Shown: positions 51,510-60,257 of the stretch, one piece after another
Position numbering within the stretch: position 1 is the stretch's first letter
Layout: each line of letters begins with the position of its first letter
From: Hartmannibacter diazotrophicus
Lineage (GTDB): Bacteria; Pseudomonadota; Alphaproteobacteria; Rhizobiales; Pleomorphomonadaceae
NCBI RefSeq assembly: GCF_900231165.1
Contig: NZ_LT960614.1
Location: forward strand, 3,597,501-3,661,500
DNA length: 64,000 bases
Direction: 5' to 3'
The notes under the pieces: model-generated
The model's input: only the letters and a program-made list of their open reading frames with translations
Told to the model about the DNA's origin: nothing
The model's database searches: none
Translations under genes and position numbers: made by a program

Positions 51510-52625
51510 ATGGTTTTCAAGAATCTGGATCGCCGCTCCTTCATGAAGGGCTCCGCCGCGGGTCTTCTCGGCCTCAGCGCCGGCACCCTGCTGACGCGCC
51601 CGGCCTTCGCCGCCGACCTCACCGTCGGCATTCTCTACGTCGGCCCGCGTGACGACTTCGGCTGGAACCAGGCGCACGCCGTCGCCGCGGCGGCGCTGAA
51701 GGAAGTGCCCGGCGTCACGGTCGTCGAGGAAGAGAACGTGCCCGAGACGGTCGCGGTCTCGCAGTCGATGGAATCCATGATCAACCTCGACGGCGCCTCG
51801 CTGATCTTCGCCACCTCCTTCGGCTACTACAAGCCCTTCGTGCTGGAGATGGCCGCCAAGTATCCCGACGTCCAGTTCCGCCACGCCGCCCCGCTCTGGA
51901 CGCCGGACGACCCGAAGAACGCCGGCAGCTACTTCGGCTATCTCGACCAGGCCCATTATGTCGACGGCATCGCCGCTGGTCTCTCGACGACCTCTAACAA
52001 GCTCGGCTTCGTCGCCGCCAAGCCGATCGGCACCGTCCTGCGCAACATCAACTCCTTCGCGCTCGGCGTGAAGAAGACCAACCCCGCTGCCACCGTGCAG
52101 GTGATCTTCACTGGCGAATGGTCGATGCCGGTCCGCGAGGCGGAAGCCGCCAACGCGCTGATTGACGCCGGCTGCGACGTGCTGACCTGCCATGTGGACA
52201 GCCCCAAGGTCGTGATCGAGACCGCCGAGGGACGCGGCATCAAGTGCTGCGGCCACAATGCCTCGCAGGCCCCGCTCGCCCCGAAGGGCTTCATCACCGG
52301 CGCCGAATACAAGTGGTCGACGATCTACAAGGACTACGCCGCCAAGCTCGCGGCCGGCGAGGCCCTGCCGAACTTCATCGGCGGCGGCTTCGACAAGGAC
52401 TTCGTCCAGTCGACGCCCTATGGCGCCGGCGCGTCCGAAGCTGCCATCGCGGCGGCAGACGCTGCCCGCGAGGAGGTCAAGTCCGGCAAGCCGATCTTCG
52501 TCGGCCCGATCAACAAGCAGGACGGCTCGGTTCTGGTCGCGGGTGGCGCCACCCTCGACAACTACGATCCCTCCCTCGACCAGACCGACTACCTCATCGA
52601 GGGCGTCGTCGGCTCGATCTCGTGA
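51510..52625 (+). CDS. BMP-family ABC transporter substrate-binding protein
   Basis: A 371-residue periplasmic protein with a twin-arginine signal (DRRSFMKGSAAGLLGLSAG; cut after AFAA, residue ~35). The body is a BmpA/PnrA-like binding protein: VGILYVGPRDDFGWNQAHA, LIFATSFGYYKPFVLEMA, and GGGFDKDFVQSTPYG. BMP proteins usually bind nucleosides or nucleobases. In this operon the ligand is more likely cyanuric acid, biuret or a similar ureide; that is inference from neighbours. It is the first gene behind the sigma-54 promoter. Confidence 0.92.
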   Translation: MVFKNLDRRSFMKGSAAGLLGLSAGTLLTRPAFAADLTVGILYVGPRDDFGWNQAHAVAAAALKEVPGVTVVEEENVPETVAVSQSMESMINLDGASLIFATSFGYYKPFVLEMAAKYPDVQFRHAAPLWTPDDPKNAGSYFGYLDQAHYVDGIAAGLSTTSNKLGFVAAKPIGTVLRNINSFALGVKKTNPAATVQVIFTGEWSMPVREAEAANALIDAGCDVLTCHVDSPKVVIETAEGRGIKCCGHNASQAPLAPKGFITGAEYKWSTIYKDYAAKLAAGEALPNFIGGGFDKDFVQSTPYGAGASEAAIAAADAAREEVKSGKPIFVGPINKQDGSVLVAGGATLDNYDPSLDQTDYLIEGVVGSIS

Positions 52626-52662
52626 GGGGAAATCCGTCCTTCCACGGCTGATGCCACGCGTT

Positions 52663-52803
52663 TCCCTCTCCCCGGCGGGGAGAGGGTGCCCGGAGGGCGG
52701 GTGAGGGGGAATACGAAATCCCGTCCGGACGCCCGGGCGGGGTCGATCCCGCTCCCCTCATCCGGCTGCTCCGCAGCCACCTTCTCCCCGCCGGGGAGAA
52801 GGG
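52663..52803. repeat. RIME-type intergenic mosaic element
   Basis: Two perfect 10-bp stem-loops bracket the element: CCCTCTCCCC-GGC-GGGGAGAGGG (52664-52686) and CCTTCTCCCC-GCC-GGGGAGAAGG (52780-52802). Between them are GTGCCCGGAGGGCGGGTGAG and CCGGCTGCTCCGCAGCC. This is the form of Rhizobium intergenic mosaic elements. It lies between the binding-protein and first permease genes and could reduce expression of the downstream genes. Confidence 0.8.
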
Positions 52804-52848
52804 ATTTCGCGCCTCTTCGCAGTTTGTCACCTGAAGGAAGGGTCAGCC

Positions 52849-53958
52849 ATGGCAGAGGTTTCCATGCAGCCAGAGGTACAGCAGGGTGTCGCATTGAGCG
52901 AATTTCTCGATCGCTTCAGGCGCTCCTCGGAATTCGTGGTGATCCCGCTGCTGGCGCTGCTGGTTTCGGCGCTCGCCTTCTCCATCTTCCTGCTTCTGGT
53001 CGGCAAGTCGCCGATCGACTTCTACTCGCTGGTCTGGAAGGGCGGCTTCGGCACGTCGTTCTCCTGGCAGAACACGCTGGTGCGCGCCTCCCCGCTCATC
53101 TTCACCGCGCTCTGCGTCGCCATTCCCGCTCGCCTCGGCATGACCGTGATCGGCGGCGAAGGCGCCCTCATCCTCGGCGGCTTCGCAGCCGCCTCGATCG
53201 CGATCCCGCTGGTGCCCTGGGCGCCCAACTTTCTCGTCATGCCGGTCATGTTCGTGGCGGCGGCCATCGCGGGCGGCCTCTGGATCGGCTTCGTCGGCTG
53301 GCTGCGCCACTATCGCGGCATCAACGAGACGATCTCCTCGCTGCTTCTCTTCTATATCGCCACGTCGATCCTCAACTTCTTCGTCGAGGGGCCGCTGCGC
53401 GATCCCTCCGACCCGAACAAGCCGTCGACCATGCCGATCGGTCCCGACAACATGATCGGCCCGATGCCCGGCACCTCGGTCCACTGGGGCCTTGCCTTCG
53501 GCATCGTCGCCTGCATCGCGGTGTGGGTCCTGATGAACCGCACCACCTTCGGCTTTGCCGCCCGCCTCACCGGCGGCAATGTCCGCGCGGCGCAGGGCCA
53601 AGGCCTGCCGGTTGGCAAGCTGGTCGTCGTCTCCTGTGCCCTTGCCGGCGCGCTTGCCGGTCTTGCCGGCTACTTCGAGGTCGCCGCCATCCACGGCAAG
53701 GCCAACGCCTCGCTGATTGCCGGCTACGGCTTCACCGGCATCCTCGTCTCGTTCCTTGCCCGCCATAATCCGCTCGCGATTATCCCGGTCGCGATCATGC
53801 TTGGCGGCATCGCCGCCTCCGGCGGCCTCGTCCAGCGCCGCATGGACCTGCCGGACGCCACCGTGCTCGTGCTGCAAGGCATGATGTTCGTGATCCTGCT
53901 CGTCAGCGAAACGATGTACGGGCGCCTTGGCATCTTCAAACCGAAGGGAGTGAAGTGA
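52849..53958 (+). CDS. BMP-type ABC transporter permease 1
   Basis: A 369-residue inner-membrane permease of the branched-chain/ribose-nucleoside (BPD_transp_2) type. It has ~9-10 helices and the motif GEGALILGGFAAASIAI near residue 102. The conserved NRTTFGFAARLTGGNVRAAQ, the ATPase contact, lies near residue 230. It overlaps the second permease by 4 bp. The ATG at 52849 follows GAAGGA. Confidence 0.92.
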   Translation: MAEVSMQPEVQQGVALSEFLDRFRRSSEFVVIPLLALLVSALAFSIFLLLVGKSPIDFYSLVWKGGFGTSFSWQNTLVRASPLIFTALCVAIPARLGMTVIGGEGALILGGFAAASIAIPLVPWAPNFLVMPVMFVAAAIAGGLWIGFVGWLRHYRGINETISSLLLFYIATSILNFFVEGPLRDPSDPNKPSTMPIGPDNMIGPMPGTSVHWGLAFGIVACIAVWVLMNRTTFGFAARLTGGNVRAAQGQGLPVGKLVVVSCALAGALAGLAGYFEVAAIHGKANASLIAGYGFTGILVSFLARHNPLAIIPVAIMLGGIAASGGLVQRRMDLPDATVLVLQGMMFVILLVSETMYGRLGIFKPKGVK

Positions 53959-54881
53959 TGGGTGACGACGCCGGCCTTTCCACCGTCCTCTTCGCGATGA
54001 TCGCGGGTGCGATCCGCGTCTCCACGCCCTTCCTCTTCGTCAGCCTCGGCGAATGCCTCACGGAGAAATCGGGCCGCATCAACCTCGGGCTTGAAGGCAC
54101 GCTCGTCTTCGGCGCGATGACGGGCTACGCGATCTCCTACGAGACCGGCTCGCCCTGGCTCGGCGTTTTCGTTGCCGGCCTCGCCGGCACCCTCTTTGGC
54201 GCGATGCACGGCTACATCTGCAAGCTGCCGAAGGTGAACGACATCGCCATTGGCATCGCCATGATGCTCTTCGGCACCGGCCTCGCCTTCTTCTTCGGCA
54301 AGGCCTACATCCAGCCTGCCGCGCCGCGCCTGTCCTCGATCTCGCTCGGCGACTGGTCCGACAATCCGCAGGTCCGGCAGGCCCTCGAGGTCAATCCGCT
54401 CTTCCTGATCGGCATCGCGCTCGCCGTCCTGCTCTGGTGGGGCCTGAAGAACACGCGCCTCGGACTCGTCATCCGCACGACCGGCGACAGCGCCCCGGCG
54501 GCGCTGGCCCTCGGCGTCAACGTCGATCTCGTGCGCTTTCTGACGACCTCCTTCGGCGGCTTTCTCGCCGGCGTCGGCGGCGCCTTCCTCTCACTCTACT
54601 ATCCGGGAAGCTGGACGGAGGGCCTTTCCTCCGGTCAGGGCCTCATGGCCGTCGCGCTCGTCATCTTCGCCCGCTGGAACCCGCTCGCCTGCTTCGGCGC
54701 GGCCCTCCTCTTCGGGGCCGCCGGTGCGCTCGGGCCGGCGCTCCAGTCGATCGGCATCTCGCGCGGCTATCACTTCTTCAACGCCGCGCCCTACCTGATG
54801 ACCCTTCTCATCATGATCGTCTCGATTTCGCCGAAGCGCTCGCTCAAGGGCGCGCCGGGCGAACTGTCGATCACGAAATAA
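53955..54881 (+). CDS. BMP-type ABC transporter permease 2
   Basis: A 308-residue partner permease. Features: ECLTEKSGRINLGLEGTLVF near residue 27-46 (family hallmark EKSGxxNLGxEG), the contact loop NTRLGLVIRTTGDSAPAALAL near 167, and ~8-9 helices. It pairs with the preceding permease. The ATPase is encoded 2.9 kb downstream, separated by three enzyme genes, an unusual order. Confidence 0.92.
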   Translation: MMGDDAGLSTVLFAMIAGAIRVSTPFLFVSLGECLTEKSGRINLGLEGTLVFGAMTGYAISYETGSPWLGVFVAGLAGTLFGAMHGYICKLPKVNDIAIGIAMMLFGTGLAFFFGKAYIQPAAPRLSSISLGDWSDNPQVRQALEVNPLFLIGIALAVLLWWGLKNTRLGLVIRTTGDSAPAALALGVNVDLVRFLTTSFGGFLAGVGGAFLSLYYPGSWTEGLSSGQGLMAVALVIFARWNPLACFGAALLFGAAGALGPALQSIGISRGYHFFNAAPYLMTLLIMIVSISPKRSLKGAPGELSITK

Positions 54882-54906
54882 CCTACAAGGATCCGGGAGT
54901 ATCGCC

Positions 54907-55926
54907 ATGAACGGTCTTGGAGGACTGAACAAGTCGCCGAACGGCGTCGTCATCGGCCTCGTGCAGCTGCAGTTGCCCGTCGTCGCGACGCCGGACGATC
55001 TTGCCGCCCAGACGGCGCGGATCGTCGAGATGGTCGGCAAGGCCCGCCGCAATCTGGGCACCATGGACCTCGTCGTCTTCCCCGAATACGCCTTGCACGG
55101 TCTCTCCATGGACACCAATCCGGACATCATGTGCCGGATGGACGGACCGGAAGTCGCCGCCTTCAAGAAGGCCTGCATCGACAACCGGATCTGGGGCTGC
55201 TTCTCCATCATGGAGTACAATCCGGACGGCAATCCCTGGAACACGGGCCTCGTCATCGACGATCAGGGCGAGGTGAAGCTCTATTACCGCAAGCTCCATC
55301 CCTGGGTGCCGGTCGAACCGTGGGAGCCGGGCGATCTCGGCATTCCGGTGATCGAGGGGCCGAAGGGCTGCAAGCTCGCCCTCATCATCTGCCACGACGG
55401 CATGTTCCCCGAGATGGCGCGCGAATGCGCCTACAAGGGCGCCGAGATCATGCTGCGCACCGCCGGCTACACCGCCCCGATCCGCGATAGCTGGCGCTTC
55501 ACCAATCAGGCCAACGCCTTCCAGAACCTGATGGTGACCGCCAATGTCTGCATGTGCGGCTCCGACGGCAGCTTCGATTCCATGGGCGAGGGCATGATCG
55601 TCAATTTCGATGGTCAGGTGATCGCCCACGGCACCACGGGCCGAGCCGACGAAATCATCACCGCCGAAGTGCGCCCCGATCTGGTCCGTGAAGCGCGCAT
55701 CCACTGGGGCGTTGAGAACAACATCTACCAGTTCGGCCATCGCGGCTACGTGGCGGTCAAGGGCGGCGCGCAGGACTGCCCCTACACCTTCATGACCGAC
55801 ATGGTCGCCGGCAAATACCGCCTGCCCTGGGAGGACGAGGTGGTCCACACCGACGGCACCTCCTGCGGTTTCGACGCCCCGACGCGGGTCTATGGCGAAA
55901 AGGCGCATAAAGATGCGGCTGAGTAA
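54907..55926 (+). CDS. Formamidase / nitrilase-superfamily amidase
   Basis: A 339-residue enzyme of the aliphatic amidase/formamidase branch (AmiF-like; usual length ~335-350). The catalytic Glu-Lys-Cys are in VVFPEYAL, YYRKLHPW and LIICHDGMFPE. The N-terminus NGVVIGLVQLQLPVV is typical of formamidase, which splits formamide to formate and ammonia. Its place within a ureide operon suggests it recovers nitrogen from a small amide arising in or alongside the pathway; substrate not proven. GGGAG lies ahead of the ATG. Confidence 0.85.
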   Translation: MNGLGGLNKSPNGVVIGLVQLQLPVVATPDDLAAQTARIVEMVGKARRNLGTMDLVVFPEYALHGLSMDTNPDIMCRMDGPEVAAFKKACIDNRIWGCFSIMEYNPDGNPWNTGLVIDDQGEVKLYYRKLHPWVPVEPWEPGDLGIPVIEGPKGCKLALIICHDGMFPEMARECAYKGAEIMLRTAGYTAPIRDSWRFTNQANAFQNLMVTANVCMCGSDGSFDSMGEGMIVNFDGQVIAHGTTGRADEIITAEVRPDLVREARIHWGVENNIYQFGHRGYVAVKGGAQDCPYTFMTDMVAGKYRLPWEDEVVHTDGTSCGFDAPTRVYGEKAHKDAAE

Positions 55927-55959
55927 GGCCATGGACGGTCAGGCAGGAGGGATCCACCG

Positions 55960-56685
55960 ATGACCGACACCCTCGACGAACGGGTCGATGCCGCCATGGT
56001 GCCGGGCGGGCGCACAATCGCCTCCGATCCCTACCTCTGGCCCTTCGATGGCGACCTGCGGCCGGAGAACACGGCCATCGTCGTCATCGACATGCAGATC
56101 GACTTCTGCGCGCCCGGCGGCTACGTCGATTCCATGGGCTATGACATCTCGCTCACCCGCGCGCCGATCGAGCCCATCGCTAATCTCCTGAGCGTCGCCC
56201 GTGAAAAGGGCTTCACCGTCATCCACACCCGCGAGGGTCACAAGCCCGACCTCTCCGACCTTCCCGCCAACAAGCGCTGGCGCTCGCAGCGCATCGGCGC
56301 CGGCATCGGCGACCAGGGGCCTTGCGGACGTATCCTGGTGCGCGGCGAGCCCGGCTGGGAAATCATCCCGGAGCTTCAGCCCATCGCCGGCGAGCCGATC
56401 ATCGACAAGCCCGGCAAGGGCACCTTCCTTGCCACCGACTTCGACCTCGTCCTCCAGACCAAGCGCATCCGCAACATCGTGCTGGCGGGCGTGACGACGG
56501 ACGTCTGCGTCCACACGACGATGCGCGACGCCAACGACCGCGGCTACGAGTGCCTGCTTCTGTCCGACTGCACCGCCGCCACCAAGCTCGAAAACCACCT
56601 TGCCGCGCTCGACATGGTCAAGATGCAGGGCGGCGTCTTCGGCGCTGTCGCCACCTCCATCGATTTCATCAACGGGATTTCCTGA
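55960..56685 (+). CDS. biuH: Biuret hydrolase BiuH (isochorismatase-like)
   Basis: A 241-residue cysteine hydrolase. The catalytic triad is Asp in [10 protein letters not shown], Lys in [10 protein letters not shown] and Cys in TTDVCVHTT. The sequence follows, as I recall it, the characterised Rhizobium leguminosarum biuret hydrolase through long stretches ([43 protein letters not shown]). It converts biuret to allophanate and ammonia; allophanate is the AtzF substrate. It ends one base before the AtzD start codon. Confidence 0.9.
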   Translation: MTDTLDERVDAAMVPGGRTIASDPYLWPFDGDLRPENTAIVVIDMQIDFCAPGGYVDSMGYDISLTRAPIEPIANLLSVAREKGFTVIHTREGHKPDLSDLPANKRWRSQRIGAGIGDQGPCGRILVRGEPGWEIIPELQPIAGEPIIDKPGKGTFLATDFDLVLQTKRIRNIVLAGVTTDVCVHTTMRDANDRGYECLLLSDCTAATKLENHLAALDMVKMQGGVFGAVATSIDFINGIS

Positions 56686-56686
56686 C

Positions 56687-57811
56687 GTGCGTGAAGCCAT
56701 TGTCCATCGTCTGTCCATGCGCGCGCCCGATGATGTGGCGCCGCTTCTGGCTGCGATCGGCGAAGGCACCATCCGGCCCGAGGGGATCGTCGGCATCCTC
56801 GGCAAGACCGAGGGCAACGGCTGCGTCAACGACTTCACCCGCGCCTTCGCCATCCGTGCCCTGCGCGACGCGCTCGCGCCCCATGTCGGCGCCGAGAGGC
56901 TCGACGAAATTTCCATGGTGATGTCCGGCGGCACCGAAGGCGCGCTCAGCCCCCACATGCTGGTGCTGGAACGCCGCGAAAACGGCAGCGGCCCCTCCCC
57001 GGCCCTTGCCATCGGCTCGACCCGGACCGCAGACCTTGCCTTCGAGCATCTCGGCCGCCGCGAGCAGGTCCTGATGGTCGCTGATGGCGTCCGCGCCGCA
57101 ATGGCCGACGCCGGCTTCACCGACCCCGCCGACGTCCATTTCGTCCAGATCAAGTGCCCGCTGCTCACCGCCGAGCGCATTGCCGAGGCCGAGGCGCGCG
57201 GCGCAAGCGTCGCGACACGCGACACGCTGAAATCCATGGGCCTTTCGCGCGGCGCATCGGCGCTTGGCGTTGCCCTCGCCCTCGGCGAGATCGACGAAAC
57301 ATCCATCGGCAATGACGTCATCGGACGCGACATGTCGGTCTTCTCGTCAAGGGCCTCGACCTCCGGCGGCGTCGAACTCCTCGATCATGAAATCGTCGTT
57401 CTCGGCATGAGCGATGAGTGGTGCGGCGACCTCGTCGTCGACCATGCCGTGATGGTCGACCAGATCGACGCCGAGTCGGTGCGCGCCAGCCTGATGCGCC
57501 TCGGCTTCTCGGGCAACGGCCAGATCGCCGCCGCCGAACGTCCGCGCCTGAAGGCACTGCTCGCCAAGGCCGAAGCCGGGTCCACCGGCTCCCTGCGCGG
57601 CCATCGCCACACCATGCTCGACGACAGCGACATCTCCTCCACGCGCCACGCCCGTGCCTTCGTGGCCGGAGTGCTCGCGGGCCTTGTCGGCCATTCGGAG
57701 ATCTTCGTCTCCGGCGGTGCGGAGCATCAGGGGCCGGACGGCGGCGGCCCGGTGGCGCTCATCGCATCACGGCCGGACGACGGCATATCCATCACAACGG
57801 GAAGGGCTTGA
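56687..57811 (+). CDS. atzD: Cyanuric acid amidohydrolase AtzD
   Basis: A 374-residue ring-opening amidohydrolase of the AtzD/barbiturase family. Three internal repeat domains each contribute a Ser-Lys pair. Ser-rich signatures are visible in MVMSGGTEGALSPH (near residue 85), SSRASTSGGVELLDHE (near 220) and FVSGGAEHQGPDGGGPVALI (near 345). The start is GTG at 56687, since no ATG fits before the conserved N-terminus REAIVHRLSM. It hydrolyses cyanuric acid to 1-carboxybiuret. Barbiturase is the alternative member of the family, but AtzE, AtzG and BiuH next door favour cyanuric acid. Confidence 0.9.
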   Translation: MREAIVHRLSMRAPDDVAPLLAAIGEGTIRPEGIVGILGKTEGNGCVNDFTRAFAIRALRDALAPHVGAERLDEISMVMSGGTEGALSPHMLVLERRENGSGPSPALAIGSTRTADLAFEHLGRREQVLMVADGVRAAMADAGFTDPADVHFVQIKCPLLTAERIAEAEARGASVATRDTLKSMGLSRGASALGVALALGEIDETSIGNDVIGRDMSVFSSRASTSGGVELLDHEIVVLGMSDEWCGDLVVDHAVMVDQIDAESVRASLMRLGFSGNGQIAAAERPRLKALLAKAEAGSTGSLRGHRHTMLDDSDISSTRHARAFVAGVLAGLVGHSEIFVSGGAEHQGPDGGGPVALIASRPDDGISITTGRA

Positions 57812-57813
57812 TC

Positions 57814-59364
57814 ATGACGGCAGTGGCGACAGCTCCCATCGAGGCCCCGCAATCGCGCGCGATCGGCCTCGAAACGATCGGCATGACGAAGATCTTCGGC
57901 TCGCTCGTCGCCCTCGACGACGTTTCGATCAACGTCAGGCCGGGCTCCTTCCACGCCCTTCTTGGCGAGAACGGCGCCGGCAAGTCGACCCTCGTCAAAT
58001 GCATCATGGGCTTCTATCAGCCGACGCGCGGCACGGTGCTGGTCAACGGCACCGAGACCGAGATCGCCAACCCGAAGATCGCCCGCGATCTCGGCATCGG
58101 CATGGTCTACCAGCACTTCACCCTGGTGCCCTCGCTGACGGCGACGGAAAACCTCGTCATCGCTCGCGCCGATGTCCCCGCCGTCATCGACTGGAAGAAG
58201 GAGCGCCAGTCGCTCGACGCGCTCTTCGACAAGATGCCCTTCCGTGTGCCGCTGAACGTGCCCGTCTCCTCGCTCGCCGCCGGTGAAAAGCAGAAGCTCG
58301 AAATCCTCAAGCAGCTCTATCTCGACCAGAAATTCCTGATCCTCGACGAGCCGACCTCGGTGCTCACCCCCGGCGAGGCCGACGAGATCCTCGGCCTCCT
58401 GCGCACCATGACCGACGCAGGCGACCTCACCATCCTGATGATCAGCCACAAGTTCCGCGAGGTGACCGCCTTCGCCGACGAATTCACCGTCCTTCGCCGG
58501 GGCCAGCGCGTCGGCGGCGGCATGACCGGGCAGGTCTCCGTGCAGGAAATGTCGAAGATGATGATCGGCGACATGAAGCTGCGCGAGCAGGCCGCCCGCA
58601 AGGAATTCACCGGCCAGCCCGTCGTGCTCGATCTCGCCGGCATCTGCGCCGATGGCGACGACGGCCTGCCGGCGGTTTCCGCAGTCAATCTCAAGGTCCA
58701 CGCAGGCGAGATCGTGGGCATCGCGGGCGTATCGGGCAACGGCCAGTCCGAACTGATCGAAACGCTGTCCGGCCAGCGCGAGCTTTCCGACGGCCGCTTC
58801 TTCGTCCACGACAAACCTTACGAGCCGATGCGCCAGCAGATGGCCAAGCTCAAGGTCTTCGGCCTGCCGGAAGAGCCTCTGCGCAACGCCGCCGTGCCCA
58901 AGATGTCGGTGGCCGAGAACCTCGCCTTCCGCTCCTTCGACCAGCCGCCGATTTCCAAGGGTCGGGGCTGGATGTCCCCCGGCCCGATGCGTGCCAAGGC
59001 CCGCGAACTGATCGCGTCCTACCGGGTCAAGACGCCCTCGCCCGACGAACCGATCCAGAATCTCTCCGGCGGCAACGTCCAGCGCGCGATCCTTGCCCGT
59101 GAACTCTCGACCGACGTCGACGTCCTCATCGTCGCCAACCCCTGCTTCGGCCTCGACTTCGCCTCCATCGCGGAAATCCGCGGCCAGATCATGGACCAGC
59201 GCAACCGGGGCGCAGCCGTCCTTCTCGTCTCCGAGGACCTCGACGAGATCCTGGAGCTTGCCGACCGCGTCGCCGTGATGTCGGAGGGCCAGATCACCTA
59301 CGTCGCCAGGACCACCGAGACCGACCGCAACACCATCGGCCAGGCCATGGCCGGCCATCACTGA
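57814..59364 (+). CDS. BMP-type ABC transporter ATPase (dual domain)
   Basis: A 516-residue protein with two ATPase domains of the RbsA/NupA type. Domain 1: Walker [10 protein letters not shown] near residue 54, Walker [11 protein letters not shown] near 180. Domain 2: GVSGNGQSE in place of the Walker A Lys (as usual for the degenerate second site), signature LSGGNVQR near 428, and a Walker B-like [14 protein letters not shown] in which Asp-Glu is replaced by Ala-Asn. The second site is therefore probably non-catalytic. It serves the two permeases encoded at 52849-54881. Confidence 0.92.
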   Translation: MTAVATAPIEAPQSRAIGLETIGMTKIFGSLVALDDVSINVRPGSFHALLGENGAGKSTLVKCIMGFYQPTRGTVLVNGTETEIANPKIARDLGIGMVYQHFTLVPSLTATENLVIARADVPAVIDWKKERQSLDALFDKMPFRVPLNVPVSSLAAGEKQKLEILKQLYLDQKFLILDEPTSVLTPGEADEILGLLRTMTDAGDLTILMISHKFREVTAFADEFTVLRRGQRVGGGMTGQVSVQEMSKMMIGDMKLREQAARKEFTGQPVVLDLAGICADGDDGLPAVSAVNLKVHAGEIVGIAGVSGNGQSELIETLSGQRELSDGRFFVHDKPYEPMRQQMAKLKVFGLPEEPLRNAAVPKMSVAENLAFRSFDQPPISKGRGWMSPGPMRAKARELIASYRVKTPSPDEPIQNLSGGNVQRAILARELSTDVDVLIVANPCFGLDFASIAEIRGQIMDQRNRGAAVLLVSEDLDEILELADRVAVMSEGQITYVARTTETDRNTIGQAMAGHH

Positions 59365-59375
59365 CGGGAGCACCC

Positions 59376-60071
59376 ATGATCACCGTCGACGCCAAGCCCT
59401 TCGCCTACTCCTTCCCCGAGGACAAGGTGGCGCTCATCGTCATCGACATGCAGCGCGATTTCATCGAGCCCGGCGGCTTCGGCGAAACGCTCGGCAACAA
59501 TGTCGCGCTGCTGCAGGCGATCCTTCCGGGCGTCGCAGGCCTGCTGAAGGTCTTCCGCGACAACGGCTGGCCCGTGATCCACACCCGCGAGGGCCACAAG
59601 CCCGATCTGTCCGACTGTCCGCCCGCCAAGCGCCTTCGCGGAAACCCGAGCCTGCGCATCGGCGACGACGGTCCGATGGGCCGCATCCTGATCCACGGCT
59701 CACCGGGCCACGACATCGTCGCCGAATGCGCCGCCATCGAGGGCGAATACGTCGTCGACAAGCCCGGCAAGGGCGCCTTCTACGCCACGGAACTTGGGGA
59801 GATCCTGAAGAAACATGGCATTACCCATCTGATCTTTGCCGGCGTGACGACGGAAGTCTGCGTCCAGACGACAATGCGCGAGGCCAACGACCGGGGCTAC
59901 GAGAACCTCCTGATCGAGGACGCGACCGAGAGCTATTTTCCCGAATTCAAGGCGGCCGCGATGGAGATGATCCGGGCGCAAGGTGCTATCGTCGGCTGGA
60001 CCGCGCCCCTTGCGAGTCTTGAGGACGCGGTTGCGAAGACAGAATCAAGAATTGCGGAGAGTGCAGGATGA
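59376..60071 (+). CDS. Second isochorismatase-like amidohydrolase, substrate open
   Basis: A 231-residue cysteine hydrolase. The triad is intact: Asp in VIDMQRDF, Lys in [10 protein letters not shown] and Cys in TTEVCVQTT. It is clearly a paralogue of the biuret hydrolase (shared [13 protein letters not shown] and [10 protein letters not shown]) but lacks its [12 protein letters not shown] substrate segment, having [15 protein letters not shown] instead. Known relatives with other ureide substrates include triuret hydrolase TrtA and guanylurea hydrolase. Either would fit: triuret gives carboxybiuret for AtzE, and guanylurea gives guanidine for the operon at 34-38 kb. It overlaps atzG by 4 bp. 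Confidence 0.82.
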   Translation: MITVDAKPFAYSFPEDKVALIVIDMQRDFIEPGGFGETLGNNVALLQAILPGVAGLLKVFRDNGWPVIHTREGHKPDLSDCPPAKRLRGNPSLRIGDDGPMGRILIHGSPGHDIVAECAAIEGEYVVDKPGKGAFYATELGEILKKHGITHLIFAGVTTEVCVQTTMREANDRGYENLLIEDATESYFPEFKAAAMEMIRAQGAIVGWTAPLASLEDAVAKTESRIAESAG

Positions 60072-60253
60072 CCGAGGACTTCGACGTCGAAGCCTATGTG
60101 GACATGATGGCCCGAGTAATGGGGATCGAGATCGCCCCCGAATGGAAGCCGACCGTGGTGGCCAACATGGTCAACACCCGTAAGATCGCCGCGTTCGTCA
60201 ACGAGTTCCCGCTCGAGATGCACGTTGAGCCTGCCTCCGTCTTCGAGGCCTGA
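60068..60253 (+). CDS. atzG: AtzG, small subunit of 1-carboxybiuret hydrolase
   Basis: A 61-residue acidic helical protein ([40 protein letters not shown]). In Pseudomonas sp. ADP the 68-residue AtzG binds AtzE as a heterotetramer and is needed for its folding and activity; this protein has the same size, the same place directly before atzE, and a similar helix pattern. It overlaps the hydrolase gene before it by 4 bp and ends 4 bp before atzE, so stoichiometric translation is likely. Such small genes are easily missed. Confidence 0.85.
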   Translation: MTEDFDVEAYVDMMARVMGIEIAPEWKPTVVANMVNTRKIAAFVNEFPLEMHVEPASVFEA

Positions 60254-60257
60254 TCCG

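Noticed and set aside
56687-57811. Barbiturase (pyrimidine breakdown) instead of cyanuric acid hydrolase
   Set aside because: Not excluded by motifs, but AtzG, AtzE and BiuH in the same operon, plus AtzF in the window, make cyanuric acid the better call.
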